Below are positions 36,821 to 44,854 of a stretch of 64,000 nt of DNA, one piece after another. A model generated the notes under the pieces. That model was not told the origin of the DNA and made no database searches. It saw only the letters and a list, made by a program, of their open reading frames with translations. The first letter of the stretch is position 1. Each line of letters opens with the position of its first letter. This DNA is from Nitrosomonas sp. (lineage in GTDB: Bacteria > Pseudomonadota > Gammaproteobacteria > Burkholderiales > Nitrosomonadaceae). The position numbers and the translations under genes are program-made. Where the stretch lies: contig JADJBK010000006.1 of the NCBI GenBank assembly GCA_016703745.1, positions 1,798,001-1,862,000 on the forward strand, read 5' to 3'.

Positions 36821-37368
36821 GATGCAATCTGGTATTGCAGGTTACCGATAAACATCAGCAGCACCTGTAACAGCAGAAGTGCAAATAAAGGTGATAAATC
36901 AACATTGGCAATCGGTGGGATGACCCGTCTGAATATGCCGAGCAAGGGTTGGGTGACACTTTCCAGTAGCGGCATCAATGGGTTTTGTGGATTGACCCAT
37001 GACAAAACCGCTTGCATGATGATAGAGACCAGCAGGATCATCAGCGTCAATCTGGCGATGGCTACAAGTGCCAATAAACCTAATCCGAGCAAGCTATCCT
37101 CACTCTGTCCATGTAAAAAACTCAGTCCGAGGAGAAGAATGAACTGGGTAAGCCAGGCCAGGACGAGGGTCGAAAGATCCATACCGCGCCAGCCCGGAAT
37201 CCAACGGCGCGCAGGGCGGACGATGAAATCGGTAACGGTGACGATAAATCGGGAGACAGGGTGATAATGTGGTATGCGCAGCCATTGCATGTAAAATCTC
37301 AGCAGCAAGGCCAGTGAAAATAAGCCTAGTAGATTATCAAGTAAAAACATTAAGATTTGATTGGGCAT
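36811..37368 (-). CDS. YggT family membrane protein
   Basis: 185 residues made of two similar YggT repeats, each with membrane helices (LLDNLLGLFSLALLLRFYMQWL and LTLMILLVSIIMQAVLSWVNP). HPVSRFIVTVTDFIVRPARRWIP is the typical loop. It lies in a proC-yggT-yggU set; yggS, often first, is missing here. Suggested roles include osmotic or K+ tolerance. Confidence 0.9.
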   Translation of the reverse strand: MPNQILMFLLDNLLGLFSLALLLRFYMQWLRIPHYHPVSRFIVTVTDFIVRPARRWIPGWRGMDLSTLVLAWLTQFILLLGLSFLHGQSEDSLLGLGLLALVAIARLTLMILLVSIIMQAVLSWVNPQNPLMPLLESVTQPLLGIFRRVIPPIANVDLSPLFALLLLQVLLMFIGNLQYQIASWL

Positions 37369-37409
37369 GGCTATTTTAGAGTGATTAAGTCAGAGATTGG
37401 TTGTGTACA

Positions 37410-38222
37410 TCAAGATTGACCCAGGATATGGCCAATTTCCTGTGAGCGTTTGTATGCGGCTTCAATTGCAGTTGTCAGTGCGGATTTAACATTAGCCTTT
37501 TCCAAAGAGAGAATTGCCTGTTCGGTAGTGCCTCCGGGTGAGGTAACGCGAGCACGCAATGTACTGAAGGATTCATGGCTCTCCGCAGCCAACAGGGATG
37601 CACCAACAAAGGTTTCCAGCGAAAGCTGTCGTGCGGTTTCGGGAGACAACCCCAGTTCTGTTCCCGCTTGCTGCATGGCCTCCAGCAGATAAAACACATA
37701 GGCGGGACCACTGCCTGATATGGCCGTAACGGCATCCAGCTGAGCTTCATCGTCAAACCAGATCACGGAGCCAACCGCACCAAGAACATCAGCTGCCTGC
37801 AATTTTTGTGTAACACCCACACCTGGTAGCGCATACAAGCCGGTCATACCTTTTCCGATCAGGCAGGGAGTATTGGGCATAGCGCGTATGATACGCGGGT
37901 GGTTACCCATCCAGACACTTAAATCCGCTGCGCGAATACCGGCCGCGATTGAAATGACCAGTTTATCGTGCAATAGTGTGGCATTTTCAGTTGCCACGGT
38001 CCGCAGTTGCTGCGGTTTAACTGCCAATACACAGATTTCAGAATTTATGCCTGCCTCAATTACAGTAGGACTGGCGTGGATGCCAAACTGGTGCTGAAGT
38101 TGTGCGCGCCTGTCCGCATTAACTTCGGCAACGGTCACCATTTCAGGGGAAGATCCCCGTTGCAGCAAGCCGCCAATCATCGCGGCTGCCATGTTACCGC
38201 CGCCGATAAAGGTGATGTTCAT
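37410..38222 (-). CDS. proC: Pyrroline-5-carboxylate reductase
   Basis: Last step of proline synthesis. 270 residues. NAD(P)-binding loop FIGGGNMAAAMIGGLL at the N-terminus, ICVLAVKPQQL, RAMPNTPCLIGKGMTGLYA, and the C-terminal GSGPAYVFYLLEAM plus VTSPGGTTEQAI motif. Intact and standard length. Confidence 0.95.
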   Translation of the reverse strand: MNITFIGGGNMAAAMIGGLLQRGSSPEMVTVAEVNADRRAQLQHQFGIHASPTVIEAGINSEICVLAVKPQQLRTVATENATLLHDKLVISIAAGIRAADLSVWMGNHPRIIRAMPNTPCLIGKGMTGLYALPGVGVTQKLQAADVLGAVGSVIWFDDEAQLDAVTAISGSGPAYVFYLLEAMQQAGTELGLSPETARQLSLETFVGASLLAAESHESFSTLRARVTSPGGTTEQAILSLEKANVKSALTTAIEAAYKRSQEIGHILGQS

Positions 38223-38277
38223 GGAAAAACCAGAAGTTTCTGATGCGATATGTCAAACACCATCTTGGGTTAGCTAA

Positions 38278-38493
38278 TTATTTTCTGAACAGATTGACAG
38301 CGATACTCAGCACAATACTAATCAGAATCATTGAGGTAATTGGGATAAAAATCCTGCCGCGCCCGGTTTCAATTCGAATATCGCCCGGTAATTTACCAAA
38401 CCAGCTCAGCAGCCAGGGAGCAAAATGCAGTACGAACCCTAACGCCAATATTGCCGCGCCAGCGAACATCAGCCATCGCCCTGGTTGCTCCAT
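38278..38493 (-). CDS. DUF2905 small membrane protein
   Basis: 71 residues with two transmembrane helices. WFGKLPGDIRIETGRGRIFIPITSMILIS is the DUF2905 signature. It sits between proC and the DUF5658-like gene on the same strand, 55 bases before proC. Function unknown. Confidence 0.88.
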   Translation of the reverse strand: MEQPGRWLMFAGAAILALGFVLHFAPWLLSWFGKLPGDIRIETGRGRIFIPITSMILISIVLSIAVNLFRK

Positions 38494-38503
38494 GATCTCT
38501 CGT

Positions 38504-38974
38504 TTAGTAGACTGGAATGATAAAATTGAGCAGGATCAGTTCGTAACTCACTAGACACAGATAACCGGTCAATATGGCGTATAGTAGATTTTTGCAACGA
38601 AATCTGGCCATAATTTCAACTTCATGATGAATGACCAGAAAAACAGCGGCCAAGGATGTTAGCGCCAGTTTGAACATCACAAATTTAGAGGTGTTATCTT
38701 CAATCAGCACGGCCATGAATTCATTGAGCTCCATTCCGCCGCGAGCCAGAATATTGAGCGTCAGAAAGGCGTCGGTCGCGCTCAGTAGCACGATTGCCAG
38801 GCAACAAAAACCAATGTGCCAGGCGTAGTTATCAACATATGCAGCACTTGCTTCAGCACGTCGCACGTTACTACGTCTGCCGTTCTTGATTCCAAGCTGA
38901 TAGGGACAGAAGAGACCAATCGGTGATCTTCTTTCCCATCCTCGTCGGTTGTTGACTCCTAAATCATTCATCAC
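38504..38974 (-). CDS. Putative membrane protein, DUF5658-like
   Basis: 156 residues. A basic cytoplasmic N-terminus (GWERRSPIG, NGRRSNVRRAEAS) is followed by four hydrophobic segments. LLSATDAFLTLNILARGGMELNEFMAVLIE matches the DUF5658 pattern of Asp-Ala-x-x-T plus Glu-x-Asn. It stops ten bases before DUF2905 starts. Function unknown. Confidence 0.65.
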   Translation of the reverse strand: MMNDLGVNNRRGWERRSPIGLFCPYQLGIKNGRRSNVRRAEASAAYVDNYAWHIGFCCLAIVLLSATDAFLTLNILARGGMELNEFMAVLIEDNTSKFVMFKLALTSLAAVFLVIHHEVEIMARFRCKNLLYAILTGYLCLVSYELILLNFIIPVY

Positions 38975-39144
38975 ATCCAGACTCCTGGTTGGTTAAAAAA
39001 GCCTACCTGATACAAAGATATTCCGAGCTATTTTGGTAAAGGAGAAGTGTAAAACGGCGCATCTGATTTCGCAACTCAAATAAATCCGATGGATCTCATT
39101 CTGACAAAAAATAGAAACTGCCTGGTTCGGTTGCAAATGGACCA

Positions 39145-39191
39145 CCACAATAAAGCCCCGGTTGCATAAAGCAATTGGGGCTTTATTGTGG
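39145..39191 (-). terminator. Terminator after the CsgG-like gene
   Basis: CCACAATAAAGCCCC (39145-39159) and GGGGCTTTATTGTGG (39177-39191) form a perfect 15-base stem with a 17-base loop, 11 bases past the stop of the minus-strand gene. Confidence 0.8.
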
Positions 39192-39202
39192 TCACAGTTA
39201 AC

Positions 39203-40069
39203 TTATTCACCAACACCTAAAGCGCCACCACGACCTAAACCCCCTTTAACTTCCTGTGCTTTATAGTTTTTAAGCGATTGCACCATCCCGTTGTAAGCAT
39301 CAAAAAAAGCTGCTGCTACCGCAATACCTTCGGGTGTGCGGCTGTAAGCGCTGATACCTCCGCCGATAGCGCCACCGAATAGGCCGCTCCAGCCACCGAA
39401 TGCGCCTGCTCCCGTGCGACTCATATTGTTGGCAGTAGAGCTACCTTGAGCAATGGCAATTTGAACTCTTGAACGAATATCGGTAAGCGTCAAGGCCACA
39501 TCGGAAGTCCTGGTTCCCACTGATCCGGAAAGTGCACCAGCAGCACCGGCAATGCCGCCCAAACCCGCTGCACCCAGGCCGATATTTAATAAGGCGCCAC
39601 CCACGCTAGCGGCACCACCACTGGTTGATTCATTATTAACAATAATTTGTGGTTCTAAAAAATAATCCGCAGCAACTTGCTGGCCTTTGTGTTGTTTGGA
39701 ACCGGCGCGGACTTCACCAGAATTTCTTTGTTTATCCAGAATGCGATCCAGTTGTGCTTCGGTAGCCATGTTGCCAATAGAGGTAATCACAAAACAATTG
39801 GATTGCTGAACAGCAAGCCGGAGTAGTGGATCGACAGTGGTAACGCCATGCGCACCAGTGATTCGACCATCGCTTACAGCAAGAGTGCCAAGTGGCGTGG
39901 CGCAGCGTTCCAGTGATTTGTTGGCATTTACGCTGGTCCCGCCGCCCGCTGATCCCGATATTAAATTACTGCTGCCGCCGGTCTGCACACCGGGTTGAAC
40001 ACAGCCGTTCAGTATAAGTACGGAAATTAAAGCAGACAATTGCCTAAATGGTTTGATGACCATAAACAC
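39203..40069 (-). CDS. CsgG/HfaB-like lipoprotein
   Basis: 288 residues. Lipobox LILNGC after a signal peptide. CATPLGTLAVSDGR, SNCFVITSIGNMATEAQLDRILDKQR, AADYFLEPQIIVNN and TLTDIRSRVQIAIAQG follow the CsgG outer-membrane family pattern of regulated secretion/assembly proteins. A Gly/Ala-rich insertion (GLGAAGLGGIAGAAGALSG, GWSGLFGGAIGGG) is unusual. No curli genes are nearby. It is divergent from the Sel1-like lipoprotein gene. Confidence 0.7.
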   Translation of the reverse strand: MFMVIKPFRQLSALISVLILNGCVQPGVQTGGSSNLISGSAGGGTSVNANKSLERCATPLGTLAVSDGRITGAHGVTTVDPLLRLAVQQSNCFVITSIGNMATEAQLDRILDKQRNSGEVRAGSKQHKGQQVAADYFLEPQIIVNNESTSGGAASVGGALLNIGLGAAGLGGIAGAAGALSGSVGTRTSDVALTLTDIRSRVQIAIAQGSSTANNMSRTGAGAFGGWSGLFGGAIGGGISAYSRTPEGIAVAAAFFDAYNGMVQSLKNYKAQEVKGGLGRGGALGVGE

Positions 40070-40174
40070 ACCTCATGAGAAAAAGTTATCGTTTTGATTT
40101 AATATGCTCAACGTCCATGTCAAACTGGATGAATAATGCATAATAATTGAACAAGGTTATAGGGGAATTTACTT

Positions 40175-40780
40175 GTGAAGTCTAAACAGCTACTAACAAA
40201 ATTGTTGCCAGTGTTTCTGACGTTATTACTGCTGTCCGCCTGTGCTCATGAAAAGCCCAGGCCGGAAACCATCACTATTTGTGACGATCAGGGTTGTAAT
40301 GAACGACCGAAAAATTATACCTCATTCAAACCTGAAGACATGAATTCACCCGAAGAAATTAAGATCCAAGCCTTGGAAAAAATAGCCGCAACCGATTCGC
40401 GTGCTGCTTATGATCTTGCGCTGCGTTTTTTTAGAGGTGATGGCGTGCGTCAAGATAGTTACAAATCGATTAAATGGATGCGAGAAGCTGCTGAGAGAGG
40501 TGATTTTGAGGCTCAAAAAGCATTAGGGCGAGTCTATCTGACCGGACTAGGTGAAATGGGTGCCGATTACGGAGAAGCGCAAAAGTGGCTCAATATGACT
40601 GCCGGTCAGGGGGATAAAGAAGCCCTGGAATTGTTGAAAATAGCAAATGAGGCGCGAAAATCAGAACTGGATGATTTTCAATGGCGTAAACACTGGCAGC
40701 AAATGTTTTATAACAATTGGTATTCAGGTTATTCATATCGTTGGCATTGGCGAAATAGCGGCTGGCATTACAATTATTAA
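40175..40780 (+). CDS. Sel1-repeat lipoprotein
   Basis: 201 residues from a GTG preceded by AGGGGAA. Lipobox LLLSAC. Two Sel1-like helical repeats: AAYDLALRFFRGDGVRQDSYKSIKWMREAAERGD and AQKALGRVYLTGLGEMGADYGEAQKWLNMTAGQGD. A Trp/Tyr/His-rich tail (WYSGYSYRWHWRNSGWHYNY) ends the protein, which is odd and could bind metal or surface polymer. Sel1 proteins usually scaffold envelope complexes. Confidence 0.75.
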   Translation: MKSKQLLTKLLPVFLTLLLLSACAHEKPRPETITICDDQGCNERPKNYTSFKPEDMNSPEEIKIQALEKIAATDSRAAYDLALRFFRGDGVRQDSYKSIKWMREAAERGDFEAQKALGRVYLTGLGEMGADYGEAQKWLNMTAGQGDKEALELLKIANEARKSELDDFQWRKHWQQMFYNNWYSGYSYRWHWRNSGWHYNY

Positions 40781-40802
40781 AATTTATCTTCATAGAATTA
40801 CG

Positions 40803-40840
40803 GAATTACGGTGGAATTACGGTGACGGTTTACTAAATAC
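40803..40840. repeat. Copy of the AATTACGGTGACAGTTTACC repeat
   Basis: Reads GGAATTACGG, then AATTACGGTGACGGTTTACTAAATACA. It belongs to the same dispersed repeat found four more times at 60.5-63.4 kb. It lies in the 220-base gap after the Sel1 gene, which otherwise holds nothing I can name. Confidence 0.7.
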
Positions 40841-41002
40841 ACTTAACCTGAAATCAGATGCCTTTGCCCCACTGAAGGACAGAAATGAATTAACGTCCAA
40901 CAAAGCGCTCCAGCGATGCCAGGAAAGGGTGCCGTTGATCTGCGGGGTCTTTTATGGAGCTGATATGATGGCTAAGCCAGGATGTGCTGATGAATATCAG
41001 GG

Positions 41003-42352
41003 TTATTTTGGTTGATTTTCAGTCAGCGTTTTCTGAAATACTTTGGAACGTCGCTGATAGTTATAAAGTTGTTGCCTGGGATGTGGAAGCTGATCGAGTG
41101 TGGCGGGATTAAAACCGCGTTCCAGAAACCAGTGGGCGGTACGGGTTGTCAGGACGAATAGCCGGTTGAATCCCTTTTGCCTGGCATGCTGTTCAAGGTA
41201 GTCGATCAACGTGCGCCCGATGCCAGTTTTGCGATGGTCGGGGTGTACCGCAAGGCAGGCGAGCTCACAGGCGGATTCATCGGGAAAAGGGTAAAGTGCA
41301 GCGCAGGCAATAATCATCTGGTCATGCTCCAGAACCATGAAATAGTCAATTTCCATTTCCAGCAATTCACGACTGCGCCGTACCAGAATGCCGCTGTTCT
41401 CCAGTGGCTCGATCAGTTGCAAAATGGCACCAATATCTTCAATTTTTGCCTGCCGGATAACCTGTAGCGGATCGCGCGCGATCATGCTGCCTACTCCCTC
41501 GTGGCTGAAAAGTTCGAGCAGCAGGGCACCATCGACATGGTGGCTAATGAGATGTGCGCGTGCCACGCCGCGTTCACAAGCTTGTAGCGCCCAGGGGAGA
41601 TAGAGCAGGGTATCTTCATCCGGATACCCGGATTCTATCGCCTGTTTTAGCCAGACTTTTCCCTGCTTGACGGTTAGTTCATGTAACAGGAATTCTTCCG
41701 GTTCTAATAACTGACAGACCCCCGGTTTGTTCATCAAAAAAATAAGCTTATTTGCCTGCAAGGCAATGGCCACTTCTGCAGCGATATTTTCCAGGGTCAG
41801 ATTAAAAATCTCGCCAGTCGGTGAATAGCCAAGCGACGAGAGTAATACCACATTGCCTTGTGCCAATTGTTCATGAATCGCGCCGGCATCGATGCGACGA
41901 ACCTCTCCGGTATATTGCAGATCAATGCCGTCAACTACTCCGACAGGACGAGCAGTGACAAAATTTCCGCTGACTACTTTGATGGCGGCATGGGCCATTG
42001 GGGAGTTAGGCAACCCCATGGACAGCCGCGCTTCTATTTCGCTACGAACGCGACCGACGGCTTCCTTGACGTATTGCAGTGTATTTGCGTCGGTGACGCG
42101 CATTCCCTGCACATAAGCAATTTCATGCGCATCAGTCTGCAGGCGGGATTCAATCTGAGTGCGTGCACCATGAACCAGTACCAGACGAATGCCAAGGCTG
42201 GCGAGCAGGTTGAAATCATGAACCAGCGCCACAAATTTTTCATCAACGACGACTTCGCCACCAAAGGCGATCACAAAGATTTTGTTGCGAAAAAGTTGAA
42301 TGTAAGGTGTAACCGCACGAAACCAGGTGATGAAATTCGTATCTATTTGCAT
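41003..42352 (-). CDS. argA: Amino-acid N-acetyltransferase (N-acetylglutamate synthase)
   Basis: First step of arginine synthesis. 449 residues with an N-terminal amino-acid-kinase domain (FVIAFGGEVVVDE, LVLVHGARTQIE) and a C-terminal GNAT domain (VHPDHRKTGIGRTLIDYLEQHARQKG). This is the classical ArgA fusion. The kinase-like part is expected to bind arginine for feedback inhibition. Confidence 0.94.
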   Translation of the reverse strand: MQIDTNFITWFRAVTPYIQLFRNKIFVIAFGGEVVVDEKFVALVHDFNLLASLGIRLVLVHGARTQIESRLQTDAHEIAYVQGMRVTDANTLQYVKEAVGRVRSEIEARLSMGLPNSPMAHAAIKVVSGNFVTARPVGVVDGIDLQYTGEVRRIDAGAIHEQLAQGNVVLLSSLGYSPTGEIFNLTLENIAAEVAIALQANKLIFLMNKPGVCQLLEPEEFLLHELTVKQGKVWLKQAIESGYPDEDTLLYLPWALQACERGVARAHLISHHVDGALLLELFSHEGVGSMIARDPLQVIRQAKIEDIGAILQLIEPLENSGILVRRSRELLEMEIDYFMVLEHDQMIIACAALYPFPDESACELACLAVHPDHRKTGIGRTLIDYLEQHARQKGFNRLFVLTTRTAHWFLERGFNPATLDQLPHPRQQLYNYQRRSKVFQKTLTENQPK

Positions 42353-42373
42353 GTCAATTATTTTGAAGTTTAT

Positions 42374-43129
42374 TCAATAGTCGCCCCAGTGGGATTGCAT
42401 AGCGGCAATAGCAGCCAGAGCGGCGGTTTCAGTACGCAAAATTCTTTTGCCCAGCTGAATGGCGGAAAATTCAGCCAGGTTGGCCGCTTTACTTTCTTCG
42501 ACGGTAAATCCGCCTTCCGGGCCGACTAAAATTGTTGTGCATTCACCGTCACCGGGTGCAGTTAACTGTGCCAGGCGCAAGTTGGCTGTAGGAGATAGAA
42601 TCAGGCTATGACTGCCTGATGACTTGGGTTGTTTGAGTTTTTGTTCCAGCCATTCGGTCAGCATCAATAAGGGCAATAACTGGGGAATGGTGTTGCGACC
42701 GCATTGCTCGCAGGCCGAGATAATTACGCGTTTCCAGTGATTCTGCCGTTTCTCCGCCCGCTCACCACTCAATCGTATGACGCTACGTTGAGTCTGTAGC
42801 GGCTGAATATGCGTCACACCCAGCTCAACCGCTTTCTGGATAACCCAATCCATCTTTTCATTGGCACAAACTGCCTGCGCCAATTGAATCGACAAGGATG
42901 ATTCTCGCTCAATATCGTGAAAACAGCTGATCTGCACCTGGCACTGCAATTTCTTGATTTGTGACAGCTCTCCCGAAAACTCGCCACCCGCGCCATTGAA
43001 CAACGTAACCTGATCCCCGATTTTCAGGCGTAATACCTGGGCAGCATGATGGCTGTTGTCATGATCAAGAACAACGGTTGTGCCAGCCGATATGGATTCG
43101 TGATGATAGAAGCGTGCTAGCAAGGGCAA
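42374..43129 (-). CDS. rsmE: 16S rRNA (uracil-1498-N3)-methyltransferase
   Basis: 251 residues, SPOUT fold. The N-terminal PUA-like part begins MPLLARFYH. The SAM knot is ILVGPEGGFTVEESKAA and LGKRILRTETAALAAIAAM. Lies 21 bases upstream of argA on the same strand, so the two may share a transcript. Confidence 0.94.
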   Translation of the reverse strand: MPLLARFYHHESISAGTTVVLDHDNSHHAAQVLRLKIGDQVTLFNGAGGEFSGELSQIKKLQCQVQISCFHDIERESSLSIQLAQAVCANEKMDWVIQKAVELGVTHIQPLQTQRSVIRLSGERAEKRQNHWKRVIISACEQCGRNTIPQLLPLLMLTEWLEQKLKQPKSSGSHSLILSPTANLRLAQLTAPGDGECTTILVGPEGGFTVEESKAANLAEFSAIQLGKRILRTETAALAAIAAMQSHWGDY

Positions 43130-43305
43130 CCACTGCTTTTAGTCGCGCAGCTCAAAAAGATTGATAACATTTCCATGCTACCATTATATGCAGGACGCAA
43201 GAAGTTTTTGGTGGTCTGCCCGGTATTTGTATTTATCGAAGATGTTATGCCAATTTTGATAAAGCATAGCGGGCAGCACTTAATGGAAAGGGAGCAATAA
43301 ATAAT

Positions 43306-43863
43306 ATGGCAAGTCTGGAAACCCCCGTTTGTGATTTTGACTGGAAGGCGGTGGATTTTGATCTTCCTGGTGTGGATGGCAAACGTTATAACCTGGCATC
43401 AGCACAAGGGAAGAATGGATTGCTGGTGATGTTCATCTGTAATCATTGCCCTTATGTAAAGGCGATCCGTGACCGGATTATTCGTGATGTCAAAGAATTG
43501 GCAGAATACGGGATCGGGAGTATTGCGGTCATGTCAAATGATCCTGCGGATTATCCGGAGGACTCATTCGATAATATGACCAGAATCGCGAGAGAATACG
43601 CCTATCCGTTTCCTTATGTCTGGGATGAAACACAAGCCATTGCCAAAGCATACGGTGCGGTGTGCACCCCTGATTTTTTTGGATTCAATAATCAGCTTGC
43701 GCTGCAATATCGTGGTCGCCTGGACGCTTCCCGCAAGGCCGCAGGTCCGGTTGACCTGCGGCGTGATTTGTTCGAGGCAATGGTGCAGGTTGCCCAAACA
43801 GGTCACGGACCACAAGAGCAAATACCCGGCATGGGTTGTTCTATCAAGTGGCGGGTTGATTGA
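43306..43863 (+). CDS. Thioredoxin-fold (AhpC/TSA-like) redoxin
   Basis: 185 residues, no signal peptide. The redox motif is FICNHCPYVKAIRDRI, a CxxC of the type found in cytosolic thiol-disulphide proteins. AVMSNDPADYPEDSFDNM and GAVCTPDFFGF are family hallmarks. Probably a peroxiredoxin-like or thiol reductase. The four-base overlap with the next gene indicates coupling. Confidence 0.85.
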   Translation: MASLETPVCDFDWKAVDFDLPGVDGKRYNLASAQGKNGLLVMFICNHCPYVKAIRDRIIRDVKELAEYGIGSIAVMSNDPADYPEDSFDNMTRIAREYAYPFPYVWDETQAIAKAYGAVCTPDFFGFNNQLALQYRGRLDASRKAAGPVDLRRDLFEAMVQVAQTGHGPQEQIPGMGCSIKWRVD

Positions 43864-44651
43864 GCTTGCTGGAGCAGATGGTCGCTGCCGTAAAAATGGT
43901 GGCGCATGAAGAAATCATGCCGCGTTATTTGCGGGTGGAGCGTATCTACAAAAGTGACGGCAGTTTCTATACTGTTGCGGATACGGCGGCACAGAACAGC
44001 CTGGCGGAAAAGTTGCGTGTGATTTTTCCCGCTGCGGTGGTGGCGGAGGAAATGGCGGACGCAGTGCAGCTTGAGCAGTGGGAGGCAGGACATTCAGGAT
44101 TGTGGTGTATTGATCCGATCGATGGAACATCCAATTTCATGAATGGCTTGCCTTATTTTGCAGTTTCTGTTGCGTTCATGCGTAATGGCAGAAGTGAACT
44201 TGGTGTGGTGTATAACCCCGCGACCAATGAATGTTTTTATGCTGAACGGGGCAAAGGTGCGTATCTCAACGGTCAGGCATTACCTCTATCCAGACGTCAG
44301 ATTTCGCTGCAACGTGCAATTGCCAATGTCGACCTCAAGCGACTGGATCGGCAATTGGCCGGTGCAATTGCCGCTTCCCCGCCCTATGCTTCGCAACGGA
44401 ATTATGGCGCTTGCACATTGGAGTGGTGCTACACCGCTGCCGGTTATTTTGATTTATACCTGCATGGCGGCCAGAAACCCTGGGATTATGCTGCCGGCTG
44501 CCTGATTCTCGAAGAAGCCGGTGGTTATCGGTGCACGCTGGTAAGTGATGACTACTGGTCTGGTCATACCTGGCGCCGTTCTGTTATTGCTGCGCTCAAT
44601 GAAACACTATTTGAGCAATGGCGCGACTGGGTGCGATCACATACCTGTTGA
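43860..44651 (+). CDS. Inositol monophosphatase family phosphatase
   Basis: 263 residues from a TTG overlapping the redoxin stop. Metal sites WCIDPIDGTSNFMNG and KPWDYAAGCLILEEAGG are complete. The N-terminal Glu pair of the metal cluster is at AEEMAD. Substrate could be inositol phosphate, histidinol phosphate or PAP; it cannot be told. The last 15 bases overlap a 26-residue gene on the opposite strand. Confidence 0.88.
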   Translation: MSLLEQMVAAVKMVAHEEIMPRYLRVERIYKSDGSFYTVADTAAQNSLAEKLRVIFPAAVVAEEMADAVQLEQWEAGHSGLWCIDPIDGTSNFMNGLPYFAVSVAFMRNGRSELGVVYNPATNECFYAERGKGAYLNGQALPLSRRQISLQRAIANVDLKRLDRQLAGAIAASPPYASQRNYGACTLEWCYTAAGYFDLYLHGGQKPWDYAAGCLILEEAGGYRCTLVSDDYWSGHTWRRSVIAALNETLFEQWRDWVRSHTC

Positions 44652-44717
44652 CTTCGGTGGCGCTTCCTTCTTGGGTTTCTTTGCTTCCTTGTTTTTGCGT
44701 TGTTGCCCTTTAGCCAT
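44637..44717 (-). CDS. 26-residue basic protein with strong ribosome-binding site
   Basis: On the minus strand TAGGAGGAG lies seven bases before an ATG at 44717 and the frame reads MAKGQQRKNKEAKKPKKEAP, then PKSTGM and stop. Sequences beginning MAKGQQR-x-N-x-EAKKPKK occur as short hypothetical proteins in proteobacteria as I recall them, usually a little longer. Rich in Lys and Gln, no hydrophobic core, so probably a disordered or RNA-binding peptide. The near-perfect Shine-Dalgarno is the main support. Confidence 0.6.
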   Translation of the reverse strand: MAKGQQRKNKEAKKPKKEAPPKSTGM

Positions 44718-44811
44718 GAATATTCTCCTCCTATAAAGGCACACCTTATCATAATCCCCTGAATGAAAAGCAGGATTTTTCAGCCTTAGCCAGATGGAAT
44801 GGGTGCATCAG

Positions 44812-44841
44812 TTTGCGTATCAGTTATCACTGATACGCAAA
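44812..44841. terminator. Bidirectional terminator
   Basis: TTTGCGTATCAG (44812-44823) and CTGATACGCAAA (44830-44841) form a perfect 12-base stem with a TTATCA loop. It sits between the metzincin gene end and the small basic gene. Confidence 0.75.
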
Positions 44842-44854
44842 TCGGTGGGAAACT

